A stretch of 64,000 nucleotides of DNA from Saccharothrix sp. S26 (GCF_021390395.1 NZ_JAJUWT010000002.1:248001-312000); one strand, 5' to 3'; positions 26,773 to 35,923 are shown, counted from the first letter of the stretch. Notes: generated by a model from the letters alone, not told the origin. Made by a program: numbers and translations.

Positions 26773-27981
26773 CTATCGGCGGGCGAACTTGTGATGCAAC
26801 TCCACGACGGTGATGTCCGGGGCCGCGCCGACGCGCACCGGCGGACCCCAGAACCCGACCCCGTTGCTGGTGTAGACCTGCGTGCCGTCGACGGTCTCCA
26901 GCCCGCTGCGCACCGGCTGCTGCAAGCCGACCGCGAGGTGGAACGGGAACATCTGCCCGCCGTGCGTGTGACCGGACAACTGCAGGTCCACGCCGTGCTT
27001 GGCGGCCTCGTGGACCTGCACCGGCTGGTGCGCCAGCAGCACCACGGGCGTGGAGGTGTCGCGGCCGTCCAGCGCGCGGGCGAAGTCCGGGCCGTCCTGG
27101 AACGCCTCGCCGGTGACGTCGTTGACGCCCGCGAGGTCGAACGACGCGCCGGCCCGCTCGATCCGCAGCCGCTCGTTGCGCAACGGGTTGACGCCGAGCC
27201 GCTCCAGCTCCGCCAGCCACGGCTCGGCGCCGGAGTAGTACTCGTGGTTGCCGGTGACGAAGAAGCTGCCGTGCGTGCTCACGAGGTCGCGCAGCGGAGC
27301 CGCCGCCTCGCCCAGCTCGTCCACCGTGCCGTCGACGAGGTCGCCGACCACCGCCACGAGGTCCACCCGCTGCTCGTTGATCATCCGCACGATCCGCTCG
27401 GTGTGCCCGCGGCCGAGCAGCGGCCCGAGGTGGATGTCGCTCACCACCGCGATCCGGTAGCCCGACAGCCGCTGGTCGAGCTTGCCCAGCGTCACGGGCA
27501 CGCGCTTGACCACCGGGTCGCCGAGTGCCTGCGTGGTCCCGAAGCCGACGACGCCCGTCGCGGCCACGCCGCCCGCGACGGCGAGCGACCGGGCGATGAA
27601 CAACCGCCGACCCGGGTCGGCGGGCTGCTCCTGCGGCGTGGTGCCCGATGGCACGTCCGGCGCGCCGACGGTGACCGGCGCCTCGGGCACGCGCGCCGTG
27701 CGGTTGAGCACCAGCCGGGGGATCTCCAGCACGGCCAGGATCAGGGCGAGGTAGAACGCGCCCGCCAGCCAGATGAACCCCGGCCACGCCACGAGCGCCC
27801 CGAACGGCCCGCCCGCGCTGCCCACCGCCAGCGCCGCCATCAGCAGCAGGTAGAGGAAGACGACCACCCCGGTGCCGACCCGGCGACCGCGTCCGGGTCG
27901 GGTCGTGGCCCGCACGGCCCGCGCCCAGATGTAGTAGTGGGCCGCGCCCATCACGACCGCGAACAGCACGAAGAACAACAA
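26773..27981 (-). CDS. membrane-anchored metallophosphoesterase (YaeI-like)
   Basis: About 402 residues. TTG 27981 is preferred because GGGAGG (27988-27993) precedes it; a longer TTG start at 28041 is possible. Three to four transmembrane helices lie in the first ~100 residues. After a linker comes a TAT-like segment (RRLFIARSLAVAGGVAATG) and a calcineurin-type phosphoesterase with VVSDIHLGPLLGRGHTE, VAVVGDLVDG, VTGNHEYYSG, LLAHQP and LSGHTHGGQMFPF. All metal-ligand motifs are intact. The family includes enzymes acting on lipid-linked phosphates; the substrate here is unknown. Confidence 0.87.
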   Translation of the reverse strand: MLFFVLFAVVMGAAHYYIWARAVRATTRPGRGRRVGTGVVVFLYLLLMAALAVGSAGGPFGALVAWPGFIWLAGAFYLALILAVLEIPRLVLNRTARVPEAPVTVGAPDVPSGTTPQEQPADPGRRLFIARSLAVAGGVAATGVVGFGTTQALGDPVVKRVPVTLGKLDQRLSGYRIAVVSDIHLGPLLGRGHTERIVRMINEQRVDLVAVVGDLVDGTVDELGEAAAPLRDLVSTHGSFFVTGNHEYYSGAEPWLAELERLGVNPLRNERLRIERAGASFDLAGVNDVTGEAFQDGPDFARALDGRDTSTPVVLLAHQPVQVHEAAKHGVDLQLSGHTHGGQMFPFHLAVGLQQPVRSGLETVDGTQVYTSNGVGFWGPPVRVGAAPDITVVELHHKFARR

Positions 27982-28096
27982 GGCGGGGCCTCCCGAGTGG
28001 TGATGTGACCAGTTTCCACGAATCCCGCCGCCGGGATGCAACCCGTCGGCGTCCCGCTGGCGTGATTACCGCGTACCGCAGCACGGGGGAGGACAG

Positions 28097-28600
28097 ATGA
28101 GTGATCGGGACACCGCGTTCGCGGAGTACTTCGCGGCGCGGTCCGAGGCCATGCGCGGCACGGCGTACCTGCTGTGCGGTGACTGGCACCGTGCCGAGGA
28201 CCTGGTGCAGGCCACGTTCGCCAAGCTCTACGTGGCCTGGCGGCGGATCAACCGGCACGAGGCACTCGACGCCTACACCCGCCGGACGCTCGTCCGGACG
28301 TTCGTGTCCGACCTGCGTCGCGGCTGGTTCCGCAAGGAACGGGTGAGCGAGACGACCACCGACGTGGCGGACGTCTCACGCGGCTCGGCCGAGGACCGGC
28401 TGGTGCTGCTGGAGGCGCTGGCGGCCGTGCCGCCCAGGCAACGCGCCGTGCTCGTGCTCCGGTACTGGGAAGACCTGTCGGTCGAGGAGACCGCCAGGGC
28501 GTTGAACTGCTCCGAAGGAACGGTGAAGAGCCAGGCCGCGCGGGGGCTGCAGACGCTGCGCGGCCTGATCACCCCTCAGCAGGGAGAAAAGGTGCGATGA
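28097..28600 (+). CDS. SigE-family ECF RNA polymerase sigma factor
   Basis: 167 residues starting at ATG 28097, with GGGGGAGGA upstream. Region 2 (GTAYLLCGDWHRAEDLVQATFAKLYVAW) and region 4 (LPPRQRAVLV-type LRYWEDLSVEETARALNCSEGTVKSQAARGL) match the actinobacterial SigE/ECF41-neighbour subfamily. Its stop overlaps the start of the next gene, a membrane protein likely to be its regulator. Targets are unknown. Confidence 0.93.
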   Translation: MSDRDTAFAEYFAARSEAMRGTAYLLCGDWHRAEDLVQATFAKLYVAWRRINRHEALDAYTRRTLVRTFVSDLRRGWFRKERVSETTTDVADVSRGSAEDRLVLLEALAAVPPRQRAVLVLRYWEDLSVEETARALNCSEGTVKSQAARGLQTLRGLITPQQGEKVR

Positions 28601-29538
28601 ACGAGCACGAGCTGAAGAGCGCGTTGCAGGATGTGATGGTGGCGAGCAGCCCGCCGCCACCCATGAGCCCCGAGGCTGCGCTGGACCGCGCCCGCCGTGC
28701 GCAGCGCCGCAGGCAGGCGACGTGGGGCGGCGGGTTGGCCGGCCTCGCCGTGGTGGCGATCGCCGTCGGCGCCGTGCTGGTGCCGAACCTGTCCGGTGGC
28801 GGTGGTGCCCCGGTGGCGGGAGGGCAGTCGTCCCGGCCGTCGGTCACGCCGACCGACGGGCCGCCGTCGAAGCCGTCCTCAGCGACCACCGGGCCGACGA
28901 CCACGGGGCCGACGACCACCGGGCGGCCCTCGGGCACCTCCACGAGCACCCCGTGGCCGAACGGGCAGACCGACCGGACCGCGACCAGCGGGCCGCGGGC
29001 GGACAAGAGCGTCGCCGTGCTCAACGACCTGATCTCGTCGTTGCCGGGCGGCCTGCGGGCACAGGACAAGACCCGGATCGGCTTCCCCGACTACGGGCCG
29101 ATGACCCGCACCCAGTCGCAGTTCGCCGACTACGCCGGCGCCCTGGAGGTCTGGGAGTACCTGGCCTACACGCCGGTGGAGCGCGCCGACGTGCCGGGCG
29201 TCGGGCACCTGTGGATCCAGGTCGAGACGAAGGGCAACTCGCGCGTCGGTGACCGGCCCGGCTGCGGGATGGCGACCAGCCGGCCGTACCCGGTGGAGGG
29301 CGACGGGCGGTGCGACCTGGTCGACGCGGGCGGCGCGAAGGTCGCGGTCGTCACCGGCGACGGGGGCGCGAACGGCCTGGAGCAGGCCGCGTTCCACCGG
29401 TTCGACGACGGCACGCTGGTGATCGTCGGGCAGTCCCGCGAGTACCGGAACTCCGGCCACCCCGCCATGGCCGAGCTGCCCCTCACGGCGCAGCAGCTGG
29501 CGGCGATCGCCGCGGACCCGAAGTTCCACCTGGACTGA
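28597..29538 (+). CDS. membrane protein, probable anti-sigma partner
   Basis: 313 residues. The ATG lies inside the sigma-factor stop (4-bp overlap). A short cytoplasmic N-terminus (about 40 residues, basic RARRAQRRRQ) is followed by one transmembrane helix (about 46-63), a long Ser/Thr/Pro/Gly linker and an extracytoplasmic domain of about 190 residues. The order (cytoplasmic head, one helix, external sensor) and the coupling to a sigma factor suggest an anti-sigma or sigma-linked sensor. No zinc-finger anti-sigma motif is visible. Confidence 0.72.
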   Translation: MNEHELKSALQDVMVASSPPPPMSPEAALDRARRAQRRRQATWGGGLAGLAVVAIAVGAVLVPNLSGGGGAPVAGGQSSRPSVTPTDGPPSKPSSATTGPTTTGPTTTGRPSGTSTSTPWPNGQTDRTATSGPRADKSVAVLNDLISSLPGGLRAQDKTRIGFPDYGPMTRTQSQFADYAGALEVWEYLAYTPVERADVPGVGHLWIQVETKGNSRVGDRPGCGMATSRPYPVEGDGRCDLVDAGGAKVAVVTGDGGANGLEQAAFHRFDDGTLVIVGQSREYRNSGHPAMAELPLTAQQLAAIAADPKFHLD

Positions 29539-29656
29539 GAGCCACTGCCGGGGACGGGGAGGCCGGGCGGCACGCGCGCCCGGCCTCTTCGGTGTCCTCC
29601 TCCCTCGTCCGGGGGTACTCCATCCGGGTGTTCGTGCAGGTACCGTGCTGTTTGCC

Positions 29657-31675
29657 ATGCGGACGCTGCTCATCGACAACCACGACTCGTTCACCTTCAA
29701 CCTCTTCCAGTACCTCACGCAGGTGAACGGGCGCGAACCGGTCGTCATCACCAACGACGACCCGCGGTTCCGGCTGTCCGACCTGCGGCGGTTCGACAAC
29801 GTGGTCATCTCGCCCGGCCCCGGCCGACCGCAGCGCGCCGCCGACTTCGGCCTGTGCCGCGAGGTGGTCGAGCACGCCGACATCCCCCTGCTGGGCGTCT
29901 GCCTGGGCCACCAGGGGCTGTGCCTCGCGCACGGCGCGTCCGTGGGCCTGGTCACGCCCCGGCACGGCGTGGTGGACGAGGTGCGGCACACCGGCGTGGA
30001 CGTGTTCGCCGGCCTGCCGTCCCCGCTGCCCGTCGTGCGCTACCACTCGCTGGCCGTGTCGGACCTGCCGCCGTCGCTGGAGCCGATCGCCTGGGCCGAG
30101 TCCGACGACGTGCTGATGGGCGTGCGGCACCGGTCGCGGCCCGCGTGGGGCGTGCAGTTCCACCCCGAGTCGGTGTGCACGTCGCACGGCCACCAGCTGC
30201 TGGCCAACTTCCGCGACCTGACCGACGCGTCGGCCGCCGCACCCGCCCTGCCCCCGCCGACGGCACCTCCTCCCCCTCGGCCCGTGCGCGAGGTGCTCGT
30301 GCGGCGGGTGGACGCGCACCCGCCGCCGGAGGACGTCCACGCGGCCCTGCACGGGGCGTCCGAGCACGCGTTCTGGCTGGACAGCAGCCTCGTCGGCGAC
30401 CGGGGCCGGTTCTCCGTGATGGGTGACGCGTCCGGGCCGCTGGCGCGGGTGGCGACGTACGACGTGTGGACCGGCGAGGTGACGGTGGACGGGGTGACGC
30501 ACCCCGGGCCGTTCTTCGACTGGCTGGAGGCCGACCTGGCGGCGTGGCGGGTGGCGCCGCCCGACGTGCCGTTCGAGTTCGCGCTCGGCTGGGTGGGCTA
30601 CCTCGGGTACGAGCTGAAGGCCGAGTGCGGCGGTGAGGCGGCCCACCGTTCGGAGCAACCGGACGCGGCATTCGTGTTCGCCGACCGGGCGCTGGTTTTC
30701 GACCACGTTTCGCGGTGCGTGTACCTGTTGGCGTTGTCCGACGAGGACGGCTGGTTGGGCCGAACGGCCGATTTCCTGCGCCATTTCACCGCCGTGCCGC
30801 AGGCCCCGCCGCGCCGGGCGCGGGCGGACTCCGTGCGGGCCCGACACAGCCGTGCGCAGTACTTGAAGCTGGTCGCGGCGTGCCAGGAGGCCATCACCGC
30901 GGGCGAGAGCTACGAGGTGTGCTTGACGAACACCGTGACGTGGCGCGGCACGCTCGACCCGTGGGACGCCTACCGGTTCCTGCGCGCGGAAAGCCCCGCG
31001 CCGTTCGGGGCGCTGCTCCGCTTCGGTGTGCTGTCCGTGCTCAGCACCTCACCCGAGCGGTTCATCCGGGTCGACCGTCGGGGTGTCGTCGAATCGGAGC
31101 CAATCAAGGGCACCCGCCCCCGCGGGGCGACCGCCGCCGAGGACGACGGTTTGCGCAGGGCCTTGGCTGCCAGCGCGAAGGACCGCGCGGAGAACCTCAT
31201 GATCGTCGACTTGGTCCGCAATGATCTGGGCCATTGCGCGGAAGTCGGCAGCGTGCGGGTGCCCAGGATCTTCGAGGTGGAGAGCTACGCGACAGTGCAC
31301 CAGCTCGTGAGCACCGTTCAGGCTCGTCTGCGTTCCGGTAGTTCCGCCACCCGGGTGGTTAGGGCGGCGTTCCCCGGCGGGTCGATGACGGGCGCGCCCA
31401 AGATCCGGACAATGCAGATCATCGACGGGCTGGAAGCCGGGCCCCGCGGTGTGTACTCCGGGGCCCTCGGTTACTTCTCACTCTCCGGAACGGCCGACTT
31501 CAGCATCGTCATCAGGACGCTGGTGGTGGACCGCGACAAGGTGAGTTTCGGGGTCGGGGGCGCGGTCATCGCGCTGTCCGACCCGGAGGAGGAATTCGAG
31601 GAGACGGCGGTCAAGGCGACCGCGCTGCTCAGGCTGGTGGGCGTCGGGTTCCCGGGCCGCCCGGACAGCCCCTGA
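29657..31675 (+). CDS. pabAB: fused aminodeoxychorismate synthase (PabA-PabB)
   Basis: 672 residues starting at ATG 29657. Residues 1-~195 are a class I glutamine amidotransferase, with Cys82 in LGVCLGHQGL and the His/Glu pair in WGVQFHPESV. A proline-rich linker leads to a PabB domain with EVCLTNTV, PIKGTRPRG, MIVDLVRNDLG and FPGGSMTGAPK. The PIKGTRPRG motif and the fused layout fit ADC synthases such as those in folate, chloramphenicol or candicidin-type p-aminobenzoate supply. No pabC or antibiotic genes lie beside it, so a folate role is simplest. Confidence 0.92.
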   Translation: MRTLLIDNHDSFTFNLFQYLTQVNGREPVVITNDDPRFRLSDLRRFDNVVISPGPGRPQRAADFGLCREVVEHADIPLLGVCLGHQGLCLAHGASVGLVTPRHGVVDEVRHTGVDVFAGLPSPLPVVRYHSLAVSDLPPSLEPIAWAESDDVLMGVRHRSRPAWGVQFHPESVCTSHGHQLLANFRDLTDASAAAPALPPPTAPPPPRPVREVLVRRVDAHPPPEDVHAALHGASEHAFWLDSSLVGDRGRFSVMGDASGPLARVATYDVWTGEVTVDGVTHPGPFFDWLEADLAAWRVAPPDVPFEFALGWVGYLGYELKAECGGEAAHRSEQPDAAFVFADRALVFDHVSRCVYLLALSDEDGWLGRTADFLRHFTAVPQAPPRRARADSVRARHSRAQYLKLVAACQEAITAGESYEVCLTNTVTWRGTLDPWDAYRFLRAESPAPFGALLRFGVLSVLSTSPERFIRVDRRGVVESEPIKGTRPRGATAAEDDGLRRALAASAKDRAENLMIVDLVRNDLGHCAEVGSVRVPRIFEVESYATVHQLVSTVQARLRSGSSATRVVRAAFPGGSMTGAPKIRTMQIIDGLEAGPRGVYSGALGYFSLSGTADFSIVIRTLVVDRDKVSFGVGGAVIALSDPEEEFEETAVKATALLRLVGVGFPGRPDSP

Positions 31676-31681
31676 ACTGCT

Positions 31682-31722
31682 GTTTCCCCCTGCGGTGGCG
31701 CCGGGCCGCCGCAGGGGGAAAC
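31682..31722. terminator. convergent terminator hairpin
   Basis: GTTTCCCCCTGCGG (31682-31695) pairs perfectly with its complement at 31709-31722 around a 13-base loop, between pabAB and lsr2. Confidence 0.85.
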
Positions 31723-31730
31723 GACGCGGG

Positions 31731-32072
31731 TCAGGAAGCGTGGGCTTCCTGGAACTGCACGACCAGGCCCTGGGGAATGCGGCCCCGGTCGGAGATCTGG
31801 TGGCCCTGCGCGCGCGCCCAGTCCCGAATCGCCTGGGCCTGAGCCTTGTCACCAGCCTTTACCGTGCTCTTGCCGGTGCCCTTGCGCTGCTTGCGGCCGC
31901 CGGCGCGGCGCGCCTTGGCGACGAAGTCGGCCAGGGACTCGCGGAGCTTGTCCGCATTGTCCTTCGAGAGGTCGATGGAGTACTCCACACCGTCCAGCGC
32001 GAAGGTCACGGTCTCGGCGGCTTCGCTGCCGTCGAGGTCGTCGATGAGTTGGACGACGGTCTGCTGTGCCAC
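31731..32072 (-). CDS. lsr2: Lsr2 nucleoid-associated xenogeneic silencer
   Basis: 113 residues starting at GTG 32072, with GGAGGAAC just upstream. The N-terminal oligomerisation domain (VVQLIDDLDGSEAAETVTFALDG) and the C-terminal DNA-binding domain (IRDWARAQGHQISDRGRIPQ, with the RGR AT-hook-like minor-groove motif) are both complete. Lsr2 coats AT-rich, often horizontally acquired DNA. The lower-GC NTPase gene of the element 11 kb away is the kind of DNA it would silence. Confidence 0.95.
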   Translation of the reverse strand: MAQQTVVQLIDDLDGSEAAETVTFALDGVEYSIDLSKDNADKLRESLADFVAKARRAGGRKQRKGTGKSTVKAGDKAQAQAIRDWARAQGHQISDRGRIPQGLVVQFQEAHAS

Positions 32073-32300
32073 TGTTCCTCCGTGTGTGCTCGCATAGCGC
32101 GTGCTGCCCTCGACTTGTTCTGCGCCACACGCTTAGCTCGACACCATAGTGCACCAGCGGAATATCGCCTAACCTTTCGCGGTGAAAATGTGACTGATGC
32201 CCCCGGACGGGTCATTTCGCGACACAAACCGCACCGAGCCGAAATGTGCGGCCCCGCCCGCCGTCACCCCGTGGTGCCCGTCACACCCGGTCGAGTGGCC

Positions 32301-32331
32301 TATCCTGGGGTGCGGATACCCGCCCAGGGTA
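32301..32331. promoter_or_regulatory. candidate CsoR operator
   Basis: TATCCTGGG (32301-32309) and CCCAGGGTA (32323-32331) form an inverted repeat with one mismatch, enclosing GTGCGGATACCCG. It ends 16 bases before the csoR start. Copper-sensing CsoR proteins bind GC-rich palindromes of this TACCC/GGGTA kind to repress their own operons. Confidence 0.5.
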
Positions 32332-32347
32332 GGGAAGGTCGGGAGCG

Positions 32348-32629
32348 ATGCACGGTTACACGGCGGACAAGGACGCGTACCTCAAGCGATTGCGCCGCAT
32401 CGAGGGCCAGGTCCGGGGCCTCCAGCGGATGGTCGAGAACGACGAGTACTGCATCGACGTGCTGACCCAGATCTCCGCCGCCACGAAGGCGTTGCAGGCG
32501 GTCTCACTCGGCCTGCTGGACGAGCACCTGAAGCACTGCGTGGCCCAGGCCGTCGCCGAGGGTGGCGAGGTGGCGGACGAGAAGATCGCCGAAGCCTCCG
32601 CCGCGATCAGCCGCCTGGTCCGCTCCTGA
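32348..32629 (+). CDS. csoR: CsoR-family copper-sensing repressor
   Basis: A 93-residue all-helical metal-sensing repressor (DUF156). RLRRIEGQVRGLQRMVE is the family signature. The Cu(I) triad is complete: Cys35 (EYCIDVL), His60 and Cys64 (HLKHCVAQ). It releases DNA when Cu(I) binds. No copper ATPase or chaperone follows; a tRNA gene and the integrated element do. A CopD-like gene lies at 46.8 kb beyond the element. Confidence 0.9.
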   Translation: MHGYTADKDAYLKRLRRIEGQVRGLQRMVENDEYCIDVLTQISAATKALQAVSLGLLDEHLKHCVAQAVAEGGEVADEKIAEASAAISRLVRS

Positions 32630-32697
32630 CCACCACCGCCCCGGCCGCCACCCCGAACGGCGGCCGGGCGACCTGATCGAGTACAGTGCTCCCGCCG

Positions 32698-32771
32698 GCC
32701 CCCGTAGCCCAATCGGCAGAGGCAGCGGACTCAAAATCCGTCCAGTGTGCGTTCGAGTCGCACCGGGGGCA
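32698..32771 (+). tRNA. tRNA-Leu(CAA)
   Basis: The acceptor arms GCCCCCG (32698-32704) and CGGGGGC (32764-32770) pair fully, followed by discriminator A. The anticodon stem GCGGA/TCCGT encloses the loop CTCAAAA (anticodon CAA). The T arm is GTGCG-TTCGAGT-CGCAC. The variable region is short, a form I recall for this actinobacterial leucine tRNA. CCA is not encoded. The 3' half is duplicated at 45415-45459 as the other end of an integrated element, so the gene was restored by insertion. Confidence 0.88.
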
Positions 32772-32772
32772 C
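32728..32772 (+). repeat. attL: 45-bp direct repeat in the 3' half of tRNA-Leu
   Basis: The 45 bases beginning GACTCAAAATCCGTCC and ending CACCGGGGGCAC are identical to 45415-45459 and in the same orientation. They cover the anticodon loop to the end of the tRNA, the usual attachment core for tyrosine-integrase elements. Confidence 0.95.
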
Positions 32773-32856
32773 TGCGCCTGACCAGGCGTTACAACCGAAG
32801 ATGTTGATCATTAGTTGATCAGTGGGTGCGGCCCTGGGTGCGAGTAACCAGGGGCT

Positions 32857-34115
32857 ATGAGTGCTGCACGCGTTCCGGAGGGTCGCCGGCGCGGGGAGAT
32901 CGGGCAGCGGGGGGACCTCTGCAGGTCAAGGTCTACGCCGGACTCGACCCCGTCACAGGTAAGCGGGTCTACCTTCGGGAGACCATCCAGGGCACCAGCA
33001 AGGCAGCGTGGAAGCGCGCCGAGAAGAAGCGCAACGAGCTCGTCGTCCAGGTGGACAAGCTGCGTTCGACGCCATCGGCGGTTCGGCTCGACCACGCCAT
33101 AGACCGGTGGCTCGCGACGAACGAACTTGAGGACAGCACACGTAAGACCTACGTCGGGTACATCGAGCGGACCATCAAGCCGGCTCTCGGGGCGATCGCG
33201 GTCAACAAGCTGGGCGCGCTGGAGTTGGAGAGCTTCTACACGGAGCTTCGCCGGTGCCGCGTCCGCTGCGACCGCAAGCCGTTCATCGAGAAGCACAACG
33301 CCGAGGGTGACCACGACTGCTTGGCGGAGAAGTGCAAGCCGCACGTCTGCAAGGGCATGGCCGCGTCCACCGTGCGTCAGATCCACTCGATCATCAGCGG
33401 CACCATGAACGCGGCGGCGCGCTGGGACTGGATCACCCTCAACCCCGCAAAGCTGGCGCGTCGCCCGAAGCAGAAGCCACCGGAGCCGGACCCGCCTACC
33501 TCCGCTGAGGCCGCGCGGCTTGTCGAAGAGGCGTTCCGGATGGATGACGACTGGGGCACCCTCGTGTGGTTGGTCATGACCACGGGGATGCGTCGCGGGG
33601 AGCTGTGCGGGCTCCGCTTCAACCGGGTGGACTTGGACGCTGAGGTCATCGACCTGCGCCGTAACTGGGTGGGTGGCAAGGAGAAGGACACCAAGACCCA
33701 CCAGAACCGCCGGATCGCGCTGGGCTCGGAAACCGTCGCGCTGCTCCGCGAGCACCGTGAGCGCGTGGCCGAACGGGTGCGTTCGGTGGGTGGTGAGTTC
33801 ACCGAAGACCTGTTCGTGTTCAGCGGCACGCGGACGCTCGACCACAAGGAGCCGTACTCGCCCAACGCCGTGACCCAGCGGTACAAGGACATGGCGACCA
33901 GGCTCAAGATCGACACGCACCTGCACGCCCTGCGCCACTACTCGGCGACCGAATTGCTGACCGCCGGTGTGGACCTCCGCACGGTCGCCGGCCGTCTTGG
34001 GCACGGTGGGGGAGGCGCGACCACATTGCGGGTCTACGCCGCGTGGGTCGCGGCCTCGGACCGCAAGGCAGCGGAAATCCTGGGGTCGCGGATGCCGAAG
34101 CGGGCACGCGCGTGA
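32857..34115 (+). CDS. int: tyrosine recombinase/integrase (N-terminus out of frame)
   Basis: About 419 residues if read across one shift. The catalytic residues are all visible: Arg in TTGMRRGELCGLRF, HxxR in LHALRHYSATELL, His in GRLGHGG and Tyr in LRVYAAW. An SAM-like core-binding domain precedes them, with an unusual Cys/His-rich insertion (RCRVRCDRKP to KCKPHVCKG). The expected N-terminus (ATG 32857, EGRRRGEIGQRG) is in another frame and joins LQVKVYAGLDP at a run of six G (32909-32914) where one G seems to be missing. Without the shift, translation would have to start at GTG 32826. It drives insertion at the adjacent att site. Confidence 0.88.
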
Positions 34116-34117
34116 CC

Positions 34118-35272
34118 TCAGCCGGTTAGGGCTTCCAACCTTCGGCGCTGGCGGGTTGACCCGACCTGCGCGGCGAGAAGTCGTGCTCGTTCAGCGTGTG
34201 CGGATGCGTCCCCCCGTTCGCCGTGCACCGACAACACCTGCACCAAGTCGACCCGCAGCGCCGTTTCCGCTCGTGCGAAATCCGGGTGCAGCCGGTCGAG
34301 CGCGCTGGACAGCACGTCCACCGCCTCAGGTTCTCCGAGTCGCGCAAGCGCACTACCTCGCCACCTGGTGAGGTGCGTTCCGTCGAACACGAGATACGGG
34401 GCTTCCGCGTCGGCGGAATCGGCGGGCATGATCCACTCAGCGTGGTCGAATGCCCGGAGGCTTCCGTCTCGGTCACCTGCCGCAGCGAGCGCTTCACCGT
34501 GACCGGCCAGCAGCCACGAGGTGAGCAGCCCTGGCGCGCGGTGTTCCGCAACAGCGCACGCGTAGCGAGTCAACTCGACTGCGGATTCCACCTCGCCTAT
34601 GTCGAGCAGCACGACGGCCTGGCCGGCGCAGGCGTAAGCCTCCAGAGCACGTGATTCCGCCACCCGTGCCGCGCTTCGTGCCTGGTTGTAGTGCTCCCAC
34701 GATTCCCGCAGGAAACCCTGGTCAAGCGACTGCCAGCCCGCAAGCGTGGACGCGTCGACCAGCACCCGCGCGAGCGCGATTCTCACCTGTTGGTCGAGGA
34801 TGTTCCCGAGCAAGCTCCACATCTGGCTGATCTGCGCCCGTAACTCGCCGAGCAACGCCGATGCGCCCAGCCGTCGATCGATGACCCGCGTGAGGTCGAG
34901 TTTCTGCTGAAGCAGTGACACGGTCTCCTGATCGACGGCTCGACCGGACCTGATTCGCGCCCGCAGGTCCAACGCCTCGGCCGACCACGCTTGCGCTTCG
35001 GAGCGTGCGGGCGCTACGGGCTTCAGCAGACGGTCGATCGGGACACCGAGCATTTCCTCAAGCAGCCGTTTGGTGCCCGGTCGCGGTGCTCCGAGGGGCC
35101 GGCCGTCGGCGCGTTGCCCGGAAGCGAGGCGGTGGACGTGGCGAGCGCTCAGCGTTGCGTCGATGCCGTGTTGGTACGCGTACCGGTTGGCTTGCTCGCT
35201 GAACTCCTCGGCGGTGAGCCCGCGTTCGTGGAGCAGCTCGCCCAGCAGTGTGCGTCGGTGCCCTGACTCCAT
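34118..35272 (-). CDS. HTH/TPR-repeat transcriptional regulator
   Basis: 384 residues. The N-terminal ~70 residues look like a divergent XRE-type HTH (LLGELLHERGLTAEEFSEQ, then LSARHVHRLASGQR). The rest is helical repeats resembling TPRs, with GQAVVLLDIGEVESAVEL and HGEALAAAGDRDGSLRAFDHAE. It resembles the regulator at 41220-42392 in its repeat part. Such proteins often respond to peptides or other signals and control element or antibiotic genes. It converges on the integrase gene with a 2-bp gap. Confidence 0.72.
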   Translation of the reverse strand: MESGHRRTLLGELLHERGLTAEEFSEQANRYAYQHGIDATLSARHVHRLASGQRADGRPLGAPRPGTKRLLEEMLGVPIDRLLKPVAPARSEAQAWSAEALDLRARIRSGRAVDQETVSLLQQKLDLTRVIDRRLGASALLGELRAQISQMWSLLGNILDQQVRIALARVLVDASTLAGWQSLDQGFLRESWEHYNQARSAARVAESRALEAYACAGQAVVLLDIGEVESAVELTRYACAVAEHRAPGLLTSWLLAGHGEALAAAGDRDGSLRAFDHAEWIMPADSADAEAPYLVFDGTHLTRWRGSALARLGEPEAVDVLSSALDRLHPDFARAETALRVDLVQVLSVHGERGDASAHAERARLLAAQVGSTRQRRRLEALTG

Positions 35273-35400
35273 CGGATGATCTCCATGTCGCCGATGTCAG
35301 CGCTGACCAGTCTATGCCCCCATAGGTCCAGCTAGGTCTATGGCAGGTCGTTTACCACTTCCGCGTCACTCGGGAAGCTGAAGTCAGCGAATCGTCGAAG

Positions 35401-35622
35401 GTGGTGATCGTCGTGTGGGGAGAGTTGGCGGGTGACCCCGGCGGAGTCGTGCTGTTCGTGGTGTGGCTCGTGCTCCCTGTGCTCTACGTCGTCGTCATCG
35501 GGAGGCGGTACGTCCGGCAATGCGAGGAGAGCGCTCAAGTCGCGGTGTGGGCGTGTGACGAGGTGCGCCAGGTCCGCGAGGAGCAGAGGGAAGGCAGTCA
35601 TGACGGTGACGTTGGTGGATGA
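35401..35622 (+). CDS. small membrane protein (uncertain)
   Basis: 73 residues with one transmembrane helix (VVLFVVWLVLPVLYVVVIG) followed by basic RRYVRQ and a polar helical tail. The start is unclear (GTG 35401, 35404 or later) and no strong ribosome site is visible. It overlaps the next gene by 23 bases in another frame. Small proteins of this kind are common next to transfer genes in AICEs, but its reality is not certain. Confidence 0.45.
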   Translation: MVIVVWGELAGDPGGVVLFVVWLVLPVLYVVVIGRRYVRQCEESAQVAVWACDEVRQVREEQREGSHDGDVGG

Positions 35623-35923
35623 CGAGGGTGGCGCGAAGCCCGTCTCGCTGTTCGATGACCCGAAGGTCGTCCGTGAGGTGCAGGAGTTCGTGGACGATCA
35701 GGCTCCGCGTGTGTTCGCGGTGGTGCAGGAGACGTTCGGGCCTCCGGAGGACTTGCAGATCGTGGCGTGGGGGATCACCACCAAGAAGGGTGTGGAGGTG
35801 ATCGGCGTGCACGGCGGGATGCGTATGGGTCTGCAGTCGGCGGAGAACGCGCTGATCTTCTTCCGGGCCGGTGGGACCGCGATTCCCCGGATCTTCTGGG
35901 TCGGGGGCAAGGGTGTGGAGTAA
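35600..35923 (+). CDS. hypothetical element-encoded protein
   Basis: 107 residues starting at ATG 35600, with GAGGGAAGG upstream. It is soluble and contains VREVQEFVDDQAPRVFAVVQETFG, an IVAWGITTKKGVEVIGVHGGM strand pair and a C-terminal IPRIFWVGG. No known family is recognised. It overlaps the primase-like gene by 11 bases, so they are likely cotranslated. Confidence 0.65.
   Translation: MTVTLVDDEGGAKPVSLFDDPKVVREVQEFVDDQAPRVFAVVQETFGPPEDLQIVAWGITTKKGVEVIGVHGGMRMGLQSAENALIFFRAGGTAIPRIFWVGGKGVE

Noticed and set aside
28021-28041. TTG 28041 as start of the metallophosphoesterase
   Set aside because: TTG 27981 has a GGGAGG at proper distance and begins directly at the first membrane helix; the longer form adds a His/Gly-rich leader without a ribosome site.
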